From Linnemannia hyalina (lineage: Eukaryota; Mortierellomycota; Mortierellomycetes; Mortierellales; Mortierellaceae), in NCBI GenBank assembly GCA_019671135.1, contig JAHRHY010000013.1, positions 868,001 through 932,000 on the forward strand: DNA of 64,000 nt, in the 5' to 3' direction. A model generated the notes under the pieces. The model was not told the DNA's origin. It saw only the letters and a list, made by a program, of their open reading frames with translations, and made no database searches. Below, in pieces: positions 43,927-53,687 of the stretch (positions within the stretch are counted from its first letter, which is position 1; each line of letters opens with the position of its first letter). The translations under genes were made by a program, and so were the position numbers.

Positions 43927-44405
43927 GTCCTGTGTGTGTGTTGACAAGTTGACAAGTTGACAAGTTGACAAGTGAGGACGTGAGAAGCGAACAAGGGCAA
44001 CGAGTCGTTTCGCCTTTTTGCCATTGTTGAGCAGGAACGTGCAAATTGAATGAAAATGAAACCCTTAATCGGTTACATCACATCACACGTTCCTTATCTA
44101 CGCCTGTGTGAGCCAACTCTTTTTTTTTTTTTTTTTTTTCTTTCTCTTTTCTTCTCCTTTCTCTCCAACTGCCATTCCGGGATCCCCGATCCGACCAGAC
44201 ACCCCTCTTTCTCTTCATCTCTTTCCTACTCGCAGGAACTGAGCCTGATGCCATCAGGCCGTCATCACACCTCGGGATAACACCAACACTTCAACTGCAA
44301 CACGAGGTTCAGGAGTTCTCCATCTTTTTTCCCCCTTACCCTCCTCCCTCCTCTTCCACCTCCTCCTCTCCTGGAACACAAGAAAACCCAGGCACCACTC
44401 AACAG
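43927..44405. promoter_or_regulatory. Divergent promoter region between solute-binding protein and bZIP genes
   Basis: These 479 bp separate two start codons on opposite strands. They contain four perfect TTGACAAG units next to the solute-binding protein start, a 20-bp or longer T run (about 44118-44140) and a pyrimidine-rich leader toward the bZIP gene. No specific operator is claimed. Confidence 0.5.
43941..43972. repeat. Four TTGACAAG tandem repeats
   Basis: Four exact 8-bp units immediately upstream of the solute-binding protein start codon, in its probable 5' leader. Confidence 0.95.
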
Positions 44406-46874
44406 ATGAGTCACCCCAGGGCGTCACCTTCACCATCTCCGACACCATCCTCCAAAACTTCCGCCGGTACAATAACAACAACAACAATAACAGCAGCAAC
44501 GCACTATTCATCCGAAGCTACTTCTCCTTCGAAGCTCAGGATAGCAAAAACTGCAACGAGTGCTGCAGCAACTGCCAACTTTGATATCCCATCGCCCTCT
44601 CGGTCGCCACCATCAGCGTTATCGTCCTCGTCCCACCATTATCGTCACCATCCCCTAGTCAAACAAGAAGAAGACCAATTAGACCGCCACCATCGTCTCT
44701 CCTTCGAGTCAAGCAAACAACACCCCTCCTCCACTTTTCCCGACCCCCCAAGAAGACCAAGCCTTTACACGTCGTCCTCTTCCTCGTCGTCCATTCATTC
44801 CCAGTCTCAGGATAACTATTACCAACGCGACGATCCCAGTTATTTTTATTCTCACCACCGACGCTACCCAGCAGCAGGAGGACCTAAAAACACTACAACA
44901 GACCATTCTTCCGACCAGGATTCGTCAGACTGGGCCGTCTCGTCCTCGTTATCATCCCAGCCGTCGTCAATTGAGCCGCATTCTTCATATCGCACACCAC
45001 ACTCAACACCCGGTGGTTCTGGTTCTTTAGTAACACCTCGACTTTCGAGACAATCCTCGACCGCACCGACATCGTCCCCTTCTAATATGGCTTCTCCGTC
45101 GTCGCCAGCCCTTCCACCACTGCCGTCATCGTCGGCTCAGGTGCCACCGTTCTCTAAACCACCACCAACAGCAGCTTCATCCGGGAATAACAATAACAGC
45201 AATAGTGGCATGCAGCTCCCTCCATATTCAGCAGACTTGTCTCAGAAAGAGCGGTCATTAGCGGCAAGCATCTTGATTGCCCTGGCTGACCAGCAGAGAG
45301 AAGAGCACGAGGACAACAAGCTGCAGCAGCAGCGAGACCAGGAGCGAAACAGAGAGCGTCAGCAGCAGCACCCGTCGTCCACGTCACTGCCGTTATCCCT
45401 ACCGTCACCGCAGCCGCCGTTGTTGTCGCCATTACCACAACACGAGAGGCGGGGGTCAGAGCGACCGACTACCCCTTTGGAGCATTACTCTCCTCACCAC
45501 CAACATCAGCACCAGCAGCACCAGCAACATCATTTGGCAGCAGGACGCGGCAGTAGCAGCGTGCGATCCTCTCCCGAGTACTTTGGTCACCCTCATCATC
45601 ATCAACAACGTCAGCAACAACACCAGAACCCTCGCTATCACGAGGACGATCGGGATCATCGGGAACATTGGGACCAACCCCACCACCACCCCTCTTCTCC
45701 TCAGGACGACCACCACCGCCATCATCGAGACTATCGGGACCCCCGAGACCACCGTGATCATGCTGACCACCACTGGACCTATGCCCAGAGTTCTAGCGCG
45801 GCGCAACAACATCATCGGCCGTCGTCTTTGTCATCATCACCCACGGATAAATTTGGTGCTCAACAGACGCGTTTTCCATCGACATCGAGACCGTCATCGC
45901 CGCCGCTGCCGCCGGCTCATTACGAGAGACGTCGGTCACCTTCCTTTGACGAAGCGATGCCTCCCCGGAAACGACACCATTCTGCCTGGAACCCTTCTGA
46001 GGGTGCTGCACGACCCGCGTCTTCGCCTCTAACACCTCATGAAGGCAGTCGCCCCAGGCCCGCCTCCCAATCATCAAGTCATCATCACCATCACCCTGTC
46101 AACGGTGACGGGCTTGGTATTACAAGTAGCAGCAGTCCAGCAGGAGCAGGAGGCAGGACTGGACCCCCCAACAGCAATGGTACAGTCAAAAACGGGACGA
46201 CACATTCTTACTCAAAGACGGAACATTCGACGAGCGTGTCGTATACTATCACCTCAACCAGCGGAGCCAAGTTGCCGCCACCTAGCAGTGTTGCTACCAC
46301 CACGCCGGCATTGAAGCGCGTCGCGTCGTCTTCGCCGTCCTTGACCAAGACCACACTTTCTCCTTACCCAGCCCCTCCTCCTTTTACAACGCCCTCACCA
46401 AAATCGACCTCTTCGACCCATCCACCACCACCAACCCCTTCCTCTGTTGCCCAAGCCCAAACAACAGCCGAACGTCGTCGCACATCCACAACCACAACAA
46501 CGGCAACCCCGACTCCCGAACAAGAGACCCCACCTCCTACCTCGTCTTCTATGCTCAACGGCGTATCCATTACCAACACCACAGGAACGCCACACACGCC
46601 TACAGAAGAAATCGAGGAAGAACTGACCAAAAAACGATTTAAGAACACCTTGGCCGCGCGTCGATCCCGCGCAAAGAAGGTCATGATCCTCGAACAAGAA
46701 CGTCTCCGAGCCACTGAACTCGAATCCGCCAATAAGGCTCTTCAGATACGTGTTGCTGTGCTCGAGGCTGAGCAGAGGCAGTGGCAAGTGGTCAAGGAGG
46801 CCCAGGCTTTGCGGATAGTCCGGTTAGAATCTGAACTTGCGCGTGCGAAGGAATTAATAAAAGAACGGGAATGA
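44406..46874 (+). CDS. bZIP transcription factor, Gcn4-like basic region
   Basis: Single exon of 822 residues. About 730 N-terminal residues are low-complexity: Ser, Pro, His, Gln and Thr runs with LVKQEEDQLD-type acidic patches, typical of activation and regulatory regions. The C-terminus is a bZIP domain: basic region KRFKNTLAARRSRAKK (about 743-758), fitting the N-x-x-AA-x-x-SR pattern that contacts ATGACTCA-type sites in Gcn4/Cpc1, then a leucine zipper with regularly spaced Leu and Val to the end. Cpc1/Gcn4 orthologues control amino-acid starvation genes, but the N-terminus here does not identify it as one, so the exact target is unknown. It acts as a nuclear dimer. Start chosen as the first ATG after a pyrimidine-rich leader. 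It converges on the ArfGAP gene. Confidence 0.9.
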   Translation: MSHPRASPSPSPTPSSKTSAGTITTTTITAATHYSSEATSPSKLRIAKTATSAAATANFDIPSPSRSPPSALSSSSHHYRHHPLVKQEEDQLDRHHRLSFESSKQHPSSTFPDPPRRPSLYTSSSSSSSIHSQSQDNYYQRDDPSYFYSHHRRYPAAGGPKNTTTDHSSDQDSSDWAVSSSLSSQPSSIEPHSSYRTPHSTPGGSGSLVTPRLSRQSSTAPTSSPSNMASPSSPALPPLPSSSAQVPPFSKPPPTAASSGNNNNSNSGMQLPPYSADLSQKERSLAASILIALADQQREEHEDNKLQQQRDQERNRERQQQHPSSTSLPLSLPSPQPPLLSPLPQHERRGSERPTTPLEHYSPHHQHQHQQHQQHHLAAGRGSSSVRSSPEYFGHPHHHQQRQQQHQNPRYHEDDRDHREHWDQPHHHPSSPQDDHHRHHRDYRDPRDHRDHADHHWTYAQSSSAAQQHHRPSSLSSSPTDKFGAQQTRFPSTSRPSSPPLPPAHYERRRSPSFDEAMPPRKRHHSAWNPSEGAARPASSPLTPHEGSRPRPASQSSSHHHHHPVNGDGLGITSSSSPAGAGGRTGPPNSNGTVKNGTTHSYSKTEHSTSVSYTITSTSGAKLPPPSSVATTTPALKRVASSSPSLTKTTLSPYPAPPPFTTPSPKSTSSTHPPPPTPSSVAQAQTTAERRRTSTTTTTATPTPEQETPPPTSSSMLNGVSITNTTGTPHTPTEEIEEELTKKRFKNTLAARRSRAKKVMILEQERLRATELESANKALQIRVAVLEAEQRQWQVVKEAQALRIVRLESELARAKELIKERE

Positions 46875-47102
46875 AGGCACTCAAATAACAAAACAAAAAA
46901 AAATTGAAATGCGAAATGCGAAATGTGAAATGATGAGTTGGGCTCCTGGGATAATGGGGGAAAACCGCGCGCTTTATTCTGAAACGCGAAAAAACAATGA
47001 AGCGAATTCCGCTTTGCTTGCTAGGTCTTTGCTAGCTGGTGATGGTTGTGGTTAATTGTCGTTGTTGGCGTATGGGTTATACCTTGCTTCCTGCGCATGA
47101 TC
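46875..47102. other. Convergent intergenic spacer
   Basis: Between the bZIP stop and the ArfGAP stop. It holds three or four GAAATGCG/GAAATGTG units (46904-46932) and otherwise nothing notable; it presumably carries both 3' ends. Confidence 0.6.
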
Positions 47103-49582
47103 TTAGTAATAGTTGTACCGAGCTTGCATGTCTTGCAGAATATCCGTCAACTATGACAATGGTCACAAAGAGGAGAACGGGTGTGAGTTGCGAGGAGATA
47201 TAATCGTTTTCACCATTTTAAAAGCTCAAGTTGCTATATACCTTTCCGGCTCCAGTTTGTACGGCGTTCTTAAGAGTGGCCAGATCAGCCTGTCCCAACT
47301 TCTTGGCCAAATCTGATCCAGAAATGTTGCTCAACGACGACAATGACACTATCGAAAACAAAAGCAAGGGGCGGTCGAGGGTCAGTATTACAGTTGTAAC
47401 AACCTTTTCTTATGTCGCTACCCAGCCCAAAAACAAACAAGCGAGAGAACAAAGACAAGTACCATCACTGGTGAGAGAAGGTGAATCTTCGGGCCGGCCA
47501 AAGTATTGGTTGCTGCTGATACTAGTGGCCCCTGAGAAGGACTGCAGTCGGTTGCTGGCCTCGGCTTGCGCGTCAGCATCGTAGTTGTTCCGCCCAAAGT
47601 ACTGGTCCGACGATATTGCCTTTTGGCTGCCAAACTTTTCCCGCGCCGCCGTCGAGTTCTCTATTAAAATGCGTTGTGAACGCACAAAGACAGAGCCAGT
47701 GTGTTAACATGCGTGATCCAAACAGAAATGGTCACATATTAACCATGGAGCAACATGATCACAAAACAAACCGCTCATGTACCTTCTACTTGAGGAGAGT
47801 AACCGCTGCCCATGCTACCGAATCCTGACCGGGCTGTTGCTGGCTTTGCTGCAGGCGCTGCTCCAAAACCCATGCGACCCATACCCATACCCAGTCGCTC
47901 CAGATCCTCAGAAGAGACACGCGTATTGTCTGCAGTGTTGGCCTGGTAGTAGTTGGTGCGGGCAGCCGATGCGTTCATACCCTTGTTAGCCTGAGCTCCT
48001 CCCTGTGCCACAGCCTCAGCCTTGGCCTTCTCAGCCGCCAACTTTTGAAGTCTCTCCTCCTCAGCAGCTTCGAAACCCAATATCTCAATCCTCTCTGCCT
48101 CCGCCTTGGCACGTGCTTCTGCTTCCTCAAAACTAATGGTTCCTGTCTTTTTAGCACCCAGCTTCATGGGCTTTGCTGCCATGCCAGTCTTTCTGGCAGA
48201 AGTGAGGGTTGATTTGACTGGTCGATTGGACGTTAAAGTTGACGTACTGGTGCGAGTGGTGTTGGCAGCAGATCCGAGTCCAACCACGGGTGGTCCGGCA
48301 GTCTGTGGCGATGTCACGGTTGAGGATGTAGGCTTTTTGGGCTGGTTCCAGGTATTGAAAAAATCGTCCTCTGGGACGTTCGCAGACACTGGTGTTGATA
48401 ACGTGGACTTGCTGGCCTCCTCGTTCTCCAAACCTTGTCTACCAGGGTGACTGCAAGAATGGAAGCAAATGAGAATAATGTCAGCCCTTATACTTATGAG
48501 TGCACCCTGAATCAATGACTGACTGTGGTTTGATCCATCGATCCATGCATATATCATTCAAATCAACGAGTAGAGGGAGGGGCAAAACTTACGCAATCAG
48601 GTCATCCTTGACTTTCTGGGACAATTTCTCCTTGTAGGCAAGTCCGATCTTGCTGGAGTACTTTGTCTTTGCATCCTTAGAATCCGAACCTGGGTATTTG
48701 TTAAAATATTCCTTTGCGGCAGCATTGCCTCCGACCGTCATTGCCCGCAGCTGTTCCCAGGTCCATTTATCCAGCACTGTCGATCTATGATAGGTTTTGT
48801 TACGATTGATCGGGTTAGTAAAGTGTCTTTCTTTTTCTCACTCTAGCCCCAAACCCTGGATGTGAGATTCTTGTCACAGGAGAGGTCTGCGCACCGTATG
48901 TTGTTTGTTTTCTGTACAAAAAGAGTTTCTCATACCAGGCGAGCAGAAAACGAGACCAGGGCTAGAATCGCTTATTATGCATCGCCAATAGACCTCTCAT
49001 CGCCACCTCTTTTTCATCCCCCTTGCTCAACAATGTATTTATGGGGCAGTGAAAGAAAAAGGGTTATGAAAACAAAGGAAGAAGGAGTGGCAGTAGCTAG
49101 CCATCTTACTCTCACTCTCGCTCTCACACTTTTTCTCCATCTCAGTATGTATATCCTGGGCCTCCTCGTTGGACTGAAACAAAGGTGCCTCGTAACGACA
49201 AAGGGAGGGCAAAGAAGGACCAAGGGAAAGGTGCTTTACCGGACAAAACTGACATGGGTTCCAAAGCTACGATGGAGTGCGCCACAGTCTGTGCAGAGAA
49301 AGATGCCAAAGGGAATGCTGGTCCAGCAGTTGTTGTCGATACTTGCGTGGCAGTCAAAGCAGTTCTAATATATCACAATGGAGAGGGCGTTAAAAAAAGT
49401 GTCAGTTTATCGGGTGTGTTTCTCAAGGCGAGCCAGGTCTTTCCCATGCGTTGAACCAATAGCTGAATGGATCCATGGACACTGTTTGAATTCTTCCCAT
49501 TCAGTAAATCGCTTGACCCTGGGCGCAAAAACCATCTTTTCTTTTTAAACCATACAGGTGTCAACAGGGTGAAAAGGGTAGA

Positions 49583-49619
<37 letters not shown>

Positions 49620-49761
49620 AACAGGCTCTCATAGTGAGAAGTGTGTGGGAGTGTGTGTGACTATTGAGGTGTAGAGAGGGTGGAGTGCGGACCTTATTTG
49701 CGCGGTGAAGAGACAGCTTCTTGAAGACGTCCTGGATCTCCTGCTTGGTGGGTTCAGCCAT
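47103..49761 (-). CDS. GLO3: ArfGAP2/3-type Arf GTPase-activating protein (Glo3-like)
   Basis: Seven exons (49761-49693, 49364-49240, 48784-48593, 48450-47783, 47660-47463, 47348-47242, 47150-47103), total 1407 nt, 468 residues. All junctions are GT-AG, although the first donor (AAG|GTCCGC) is weak. The ArfGAP zinc finger starts at Cys25-x2-Cys28 and ends Cys47-x2-Cys50, followed by [13 protein letters not shown] with the catalytic arginine at the R of HRS. Eighteen residues separate the Cys pairs, whereas the family standard is sixteen. The C-terminal half has the Glo3-type repeats ISSDQYFGR (367-375) and ISSNQYFGR (399-407), marking the ArfGAP2/3 class that acts with COPI coat on Golgi membranes in retrograde transport. 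The end reads [15 protein letters not shown]. The GT microsatellite lies in the first intron. Confidence 0.92.
49585..49617. repeat. GT microsatellite in an intron
   Basis: A long uninterrupted GT run inside intron 1 of the ArfGAP gene (CA on the coding strand). Confidence 0.95.
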
Positions 49762-50452
49762 GGGAATGAGTTTGAGTGTTGAAGAGGAGGATGGGGTGGG
49801 ATGAGAGAGAAGTGGCGATGGGTGAGTGAATGAGAAAGAGAAAGAATGATAAAAGGCGCTGTGAGAAAAGGAAGTGGGAGAGGGGGATAAAATGTGGAAA
49901 GAAGGAAAGAGGGGAATGGGGAAGGGAAGGGAGTGTGCGTGCGCAATAATTTGTTTAAGGAGTACGATAAGGTAGACATTGCCCGGCTGGGCTGCGAGAT
50001 GGGAGGTGAAAGGGATGGGAGACCCTTTGGATGCTTTGCTTGCTTCCGACTGGTCCATCCATGGGTTGTGTGACACCTACGTACAGTAACTCAACATGTG
50101 CACATATGCTATGCATTGGCCAAGCCCATCTTGCTGGTGTATGTAGCAAATTTGAAGAAGAGCCTGCAAGTTAACGTGGGCCAATCCGGTCCCTCAAAAG
50201 TGACTTTTTTACCTGGGTTGCGCTCTCTCGTTCCTCGAACGAACACGTTGCCACCAAAACACGAAAACATGAGCACACCAACATGCTCCCTTTGATGGAT
50301 CGAGGTATTCAGACAACAGTTGTTTTTTTATTTTATAAATCCATATAGAAAGAGAAGAAAAAGATATTATTACGAAAAAGAGCATGTCCTCACTCAGAAA
50401 CACCCAAAGAAAAACACACACCGAAGAGAAAGAGAATGGAACCATGCTAGGC

Positions 50453-51160
50453 TTAGATCTCATAAAGTCCCTGTTCGTAGGTTCGAGCAATGCCCTTCTG
50501 GAAGGGATAGAGGCGCATACGAACATAGAACCGCCAGACGACAAAGTACATGTACAAGTTGAGCACAAAGTCGATCACCAGTCCAACAATAAACAGCTTG
50601 ATGAACGTCGGGATGGGTGTATTGCAGTAAAAGGCTGCTGCCGTGCCCATGGGTGTATACCCCTTGTCGTTGACTGCTCCCCAGCACTCGGACGAGATCC
50701 AGTCCTTGTTTGCCTGAAGTTGGTAGGCCATCGTTCCGATGCGAGCAATGCCGAGGAAAACGACCAGCCATTGGACAAGCACAAACATCCTCGTCAACAT
50801 ATACGACCACTATCGTCGTCGTTGGAAGAGGGAGCGAGAGGAAGGCAAATGAGAAGAAGGTTAGATAAAAATGTGTGTTACAGAAACATACATTGAGGGA
50901 CTAGGCAGAAAGCATAGGACACTAAACCAACTGAAGGAGAGAGTTCTTACGTTGCAGAGGCCGAGGAAAGCGACTCCGGCAGTGATTGCTTGGATAACTG
51001 AGAAGCCGGCAAAGATCATCGCCATGGTTGACGAGAAAAAGTAAGGACCCCAGAGAAAGAGCAAGATACCTCCAATCGCATTGACCACAATCACAAGACC
51101 GGCGAGCCACATCGCACCGCCACGGACTGGGAAGCAAAGACAGCAGTTGTTGCACCACAT
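50453..51160 (-). CDS. Four-TM membrane protein with Cys-rich N-terminus
   Basis: Two exons (51160-50951 and 50809-50453; phase-0 GT-AG intron), total 567 nt, 188 residues. It begins MWCNNCCLCFPVRGG, a cluster of four cysteines that could be palmitoylated or bind metal, then four hydrophobic helices: MWLAGLVIVVNAIGGILLFL, MAMIFAGFSVIQAITAGVAF, MFVLVQWLVVFLGIARIG and FIKLFIVGLVIDFVLNLYMY, with a Cys-containing loop (SSECWGAVNDKGYTPMG) between helices 3 and 4. The short basic C-terminus ends in RTYEQGLYEI. Topology suggests a MARVEL/tetraspan-like fungal protein of endomembranes or plasma membrane. I do not recognise the exact family, so no function is assigned. Confidence 0.8.
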
Positions 51161-53687
51161 TTTTGCTTTCGTTGAAAGTGTTGTTGTTAAGAGAAGATTG
51201 TTGGTTGGAGGAAAGAAAAGGTCGTAATAAAAGGTAATGGATAGATAAAATGAGAACGAGGGGCTGAAATGGACAGAATAGGTTGTTGAGATAGAAAAAA
51301 AAGAAAAAAAACGTTACAGAAGAGTTGGAGACGACTTGATGGCGTTAGACGAGAAGTTGAAGGGGTGTGTTTTCAGGTCGTTAAGAAAAAGATGTGGCAA
51401 TGTTGGGAGAGGTAAGGATGGAGAACAGAGCCGTGCTTGATGTGGAGGAATGTAAGTTGACTATCCAAGGTCCAAGGAGGAAGTTGGGGAAGAGGAGAAG
51501 GAGGAGGAAGAGGTAGATAGTCGGTGAACAAGAGAGAAGGTGCCCCGAGAAGAAATATAAACAGAGAAAGAGAAAAAGTTTGAAAAGGAAAGAAGGAGAG
51601 AAAGAGAGACAAGAGAGGCAAGTTACAAAGAAAAGTGGCGCAAAAGGGATGAATACGAAACGACAATAGTGAAGAATCGTGAAAGAAAAAAAAGAAGGGG
51701 TTCGTTAAGTAAGAATGGAGGGGTTAACACTTGATGTTCATTACAATCCACAACAGAGGCAAAGTCAGGGAGGAGGAGGGGTCGTGGAGAAAAGGAGGAT
51801 GGGGAAGAGGAGGAAGAAGAAAGGAAAGGAAAGGAAGGAGGAAGGAAATATACAATTCAGGGTAGGGCATTTTCAAATATGCAAAAGGGACTGACAGCTT
51901 GCATCGGTTGTCATTAACGCCAGACGCACAACGCAACCAAACAACAACATCAACATTATCATCATCGTCCATGCTGTCGATTGCGCGGAGGCATGTTGTC
52001 TGCTGCTGGCCGTTTGTTGGTCCGCCCGCGCCAGTCAGTCCAAGCTCAGTCGGGACTAAGTGGACAGAAGGGCGAAGGGATTCAGCTCACCCACCACAAG
52101 TCAGGCCTGATCCCAGCTTGTGATCACTGCCTTGCCTCGTCTGCACTTACATACACTACCCCCCTATTTCCGCGTGGCTGAAATGGATAATAATAGGTTC
52201 TTCCGTCTTTAAAGACACCAGTCGTCATGAACACGCCATGTCAGGTTCTTGTTCACCAACTGTGTGTATATTGGAGTACTCTTTGCACAAATGTTACTTC
52301 AGAGTCCGAAGAGAAAAAGAAAACATCTTCTCTCATCATCAGATGGTTCATGACACCGACGCGACTGTTGTTGTTGTTTTTGTGCTGTTTACATCTCCAA
52401 AGCAGATACATGCAGGTCACTACAAGAGAGAGGAGAGGGATAGGGCTACTCCATTGTTTGTGTTTGTTCGTTTGTGCCTTCCTTCCTCTGATCGGACAAA
52501 ATACAAGAAAACTGACCATAAAAAAAAGACTTGAAAAAAGGGGCACAGACCAGCTGACAGATACAAAAAAAAATGACTGACGAACGGGACAAACGCATGA
52601 TACACAGAAAATCAAACAAACAAGCAAACAAACAACACTTGCACACAGACAGGACGGACAAGATTCGCGGGATGGTCACCCCTATTTTTCAAGAGGAGGG
52701 GGGGAAGGCATGATTCTTGTATGGTGGACCTGCATTAGTTCCCTTTTCTTTGTCCTGCCCTGTGTCCAAAATACTCCTCCTTCACTCCGATTCTGCTGCC
52801 AAAACAACAACAAAACGATAACATGCAATTACCGCAGAGCAAACCCTTCTTACTCGGACAACTCTCCTTCTCCCTTCCTTCCTCTTCCTTGACAACTTTG
52901 CTTTCCCAGATAAATAGGGTTGTCGGCAAGAATGAAAACACAAAAGCCCTACTTTTTTTTGTTCTCCTTTTTTATTGTCTGTGTAGGCTGTATTATTTTT
53001 CCTCTTTCTAACCCATCCACTTCAACCTCTCCTTCTGTCCCTCTCTTCCATGTTTGCCTGACATCTCATGGCTGTACTGAGGTTGTCAGAAGAGACAAGA
53101 CAGCCTGTCCTTTCTTGCATGACCTGCCTTCCTCTTCCTCCTTCGCCAAGGCCAACTGCATGCAGGATCACTCTGATCGCGTTAAGCTATTGATGAGACA
53201 TGTTTGATTTGTGGTTTGGCCAATTGATCGTACCTGGATTTATGAACCGACGCCAATTACTTTTTAAGTTGGTGGCGGACATCTAGCCTTATTTCAATAG
53301 TTACGCAACGCGGCTCTACTGCATACATTGCCACAAGTTTGGTTGACCGGCATGGATGGTTGGGCCATGAGAAAGGAGAATACAAAGGGGAGCACAGGCA
53401 GGCAAGAATAAAACAACTCCTCCTTCCTTCTCACTCCTTAGAAAAGGATTGATGCATGAGGGAATGAGTGATACGTGTACGTGTGTGCTTGGTCGGCGTA
53501 CGTGAAGGGGATTCGTCGTTAATTTTGATTTACCATGGCCACCCCCGCGTTGATACTTTTGTCTTGTTGCCCAACCACTCTTGCTCCTTTTCGTTTTTCC
53601 TCACTCACTCATTCCTCACTAACGTCAACACCCACCATCACTACATCACCAGAAAGTCATTTCAACCGCCATTCCTCCTCTTCCACC
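51161..53687. other. Gene-free region
   Basis: The left part (about 51170-51850) is purine-rich on the plus strand and presumably the leader and promoter of the four-TM gene. The middle holds only short biased ORFs and the AAAC/AAGC repeats near 52610-52635. The right part leads to the F-box gene at 53688. I see no supportable gene. Confidence 0.6.

Noticed and set aside
48106..48450. 114-codon plus-strand ORF
   Set aside because: Antisense to exon 4 of the ArfGAP gene; no independent evidence.
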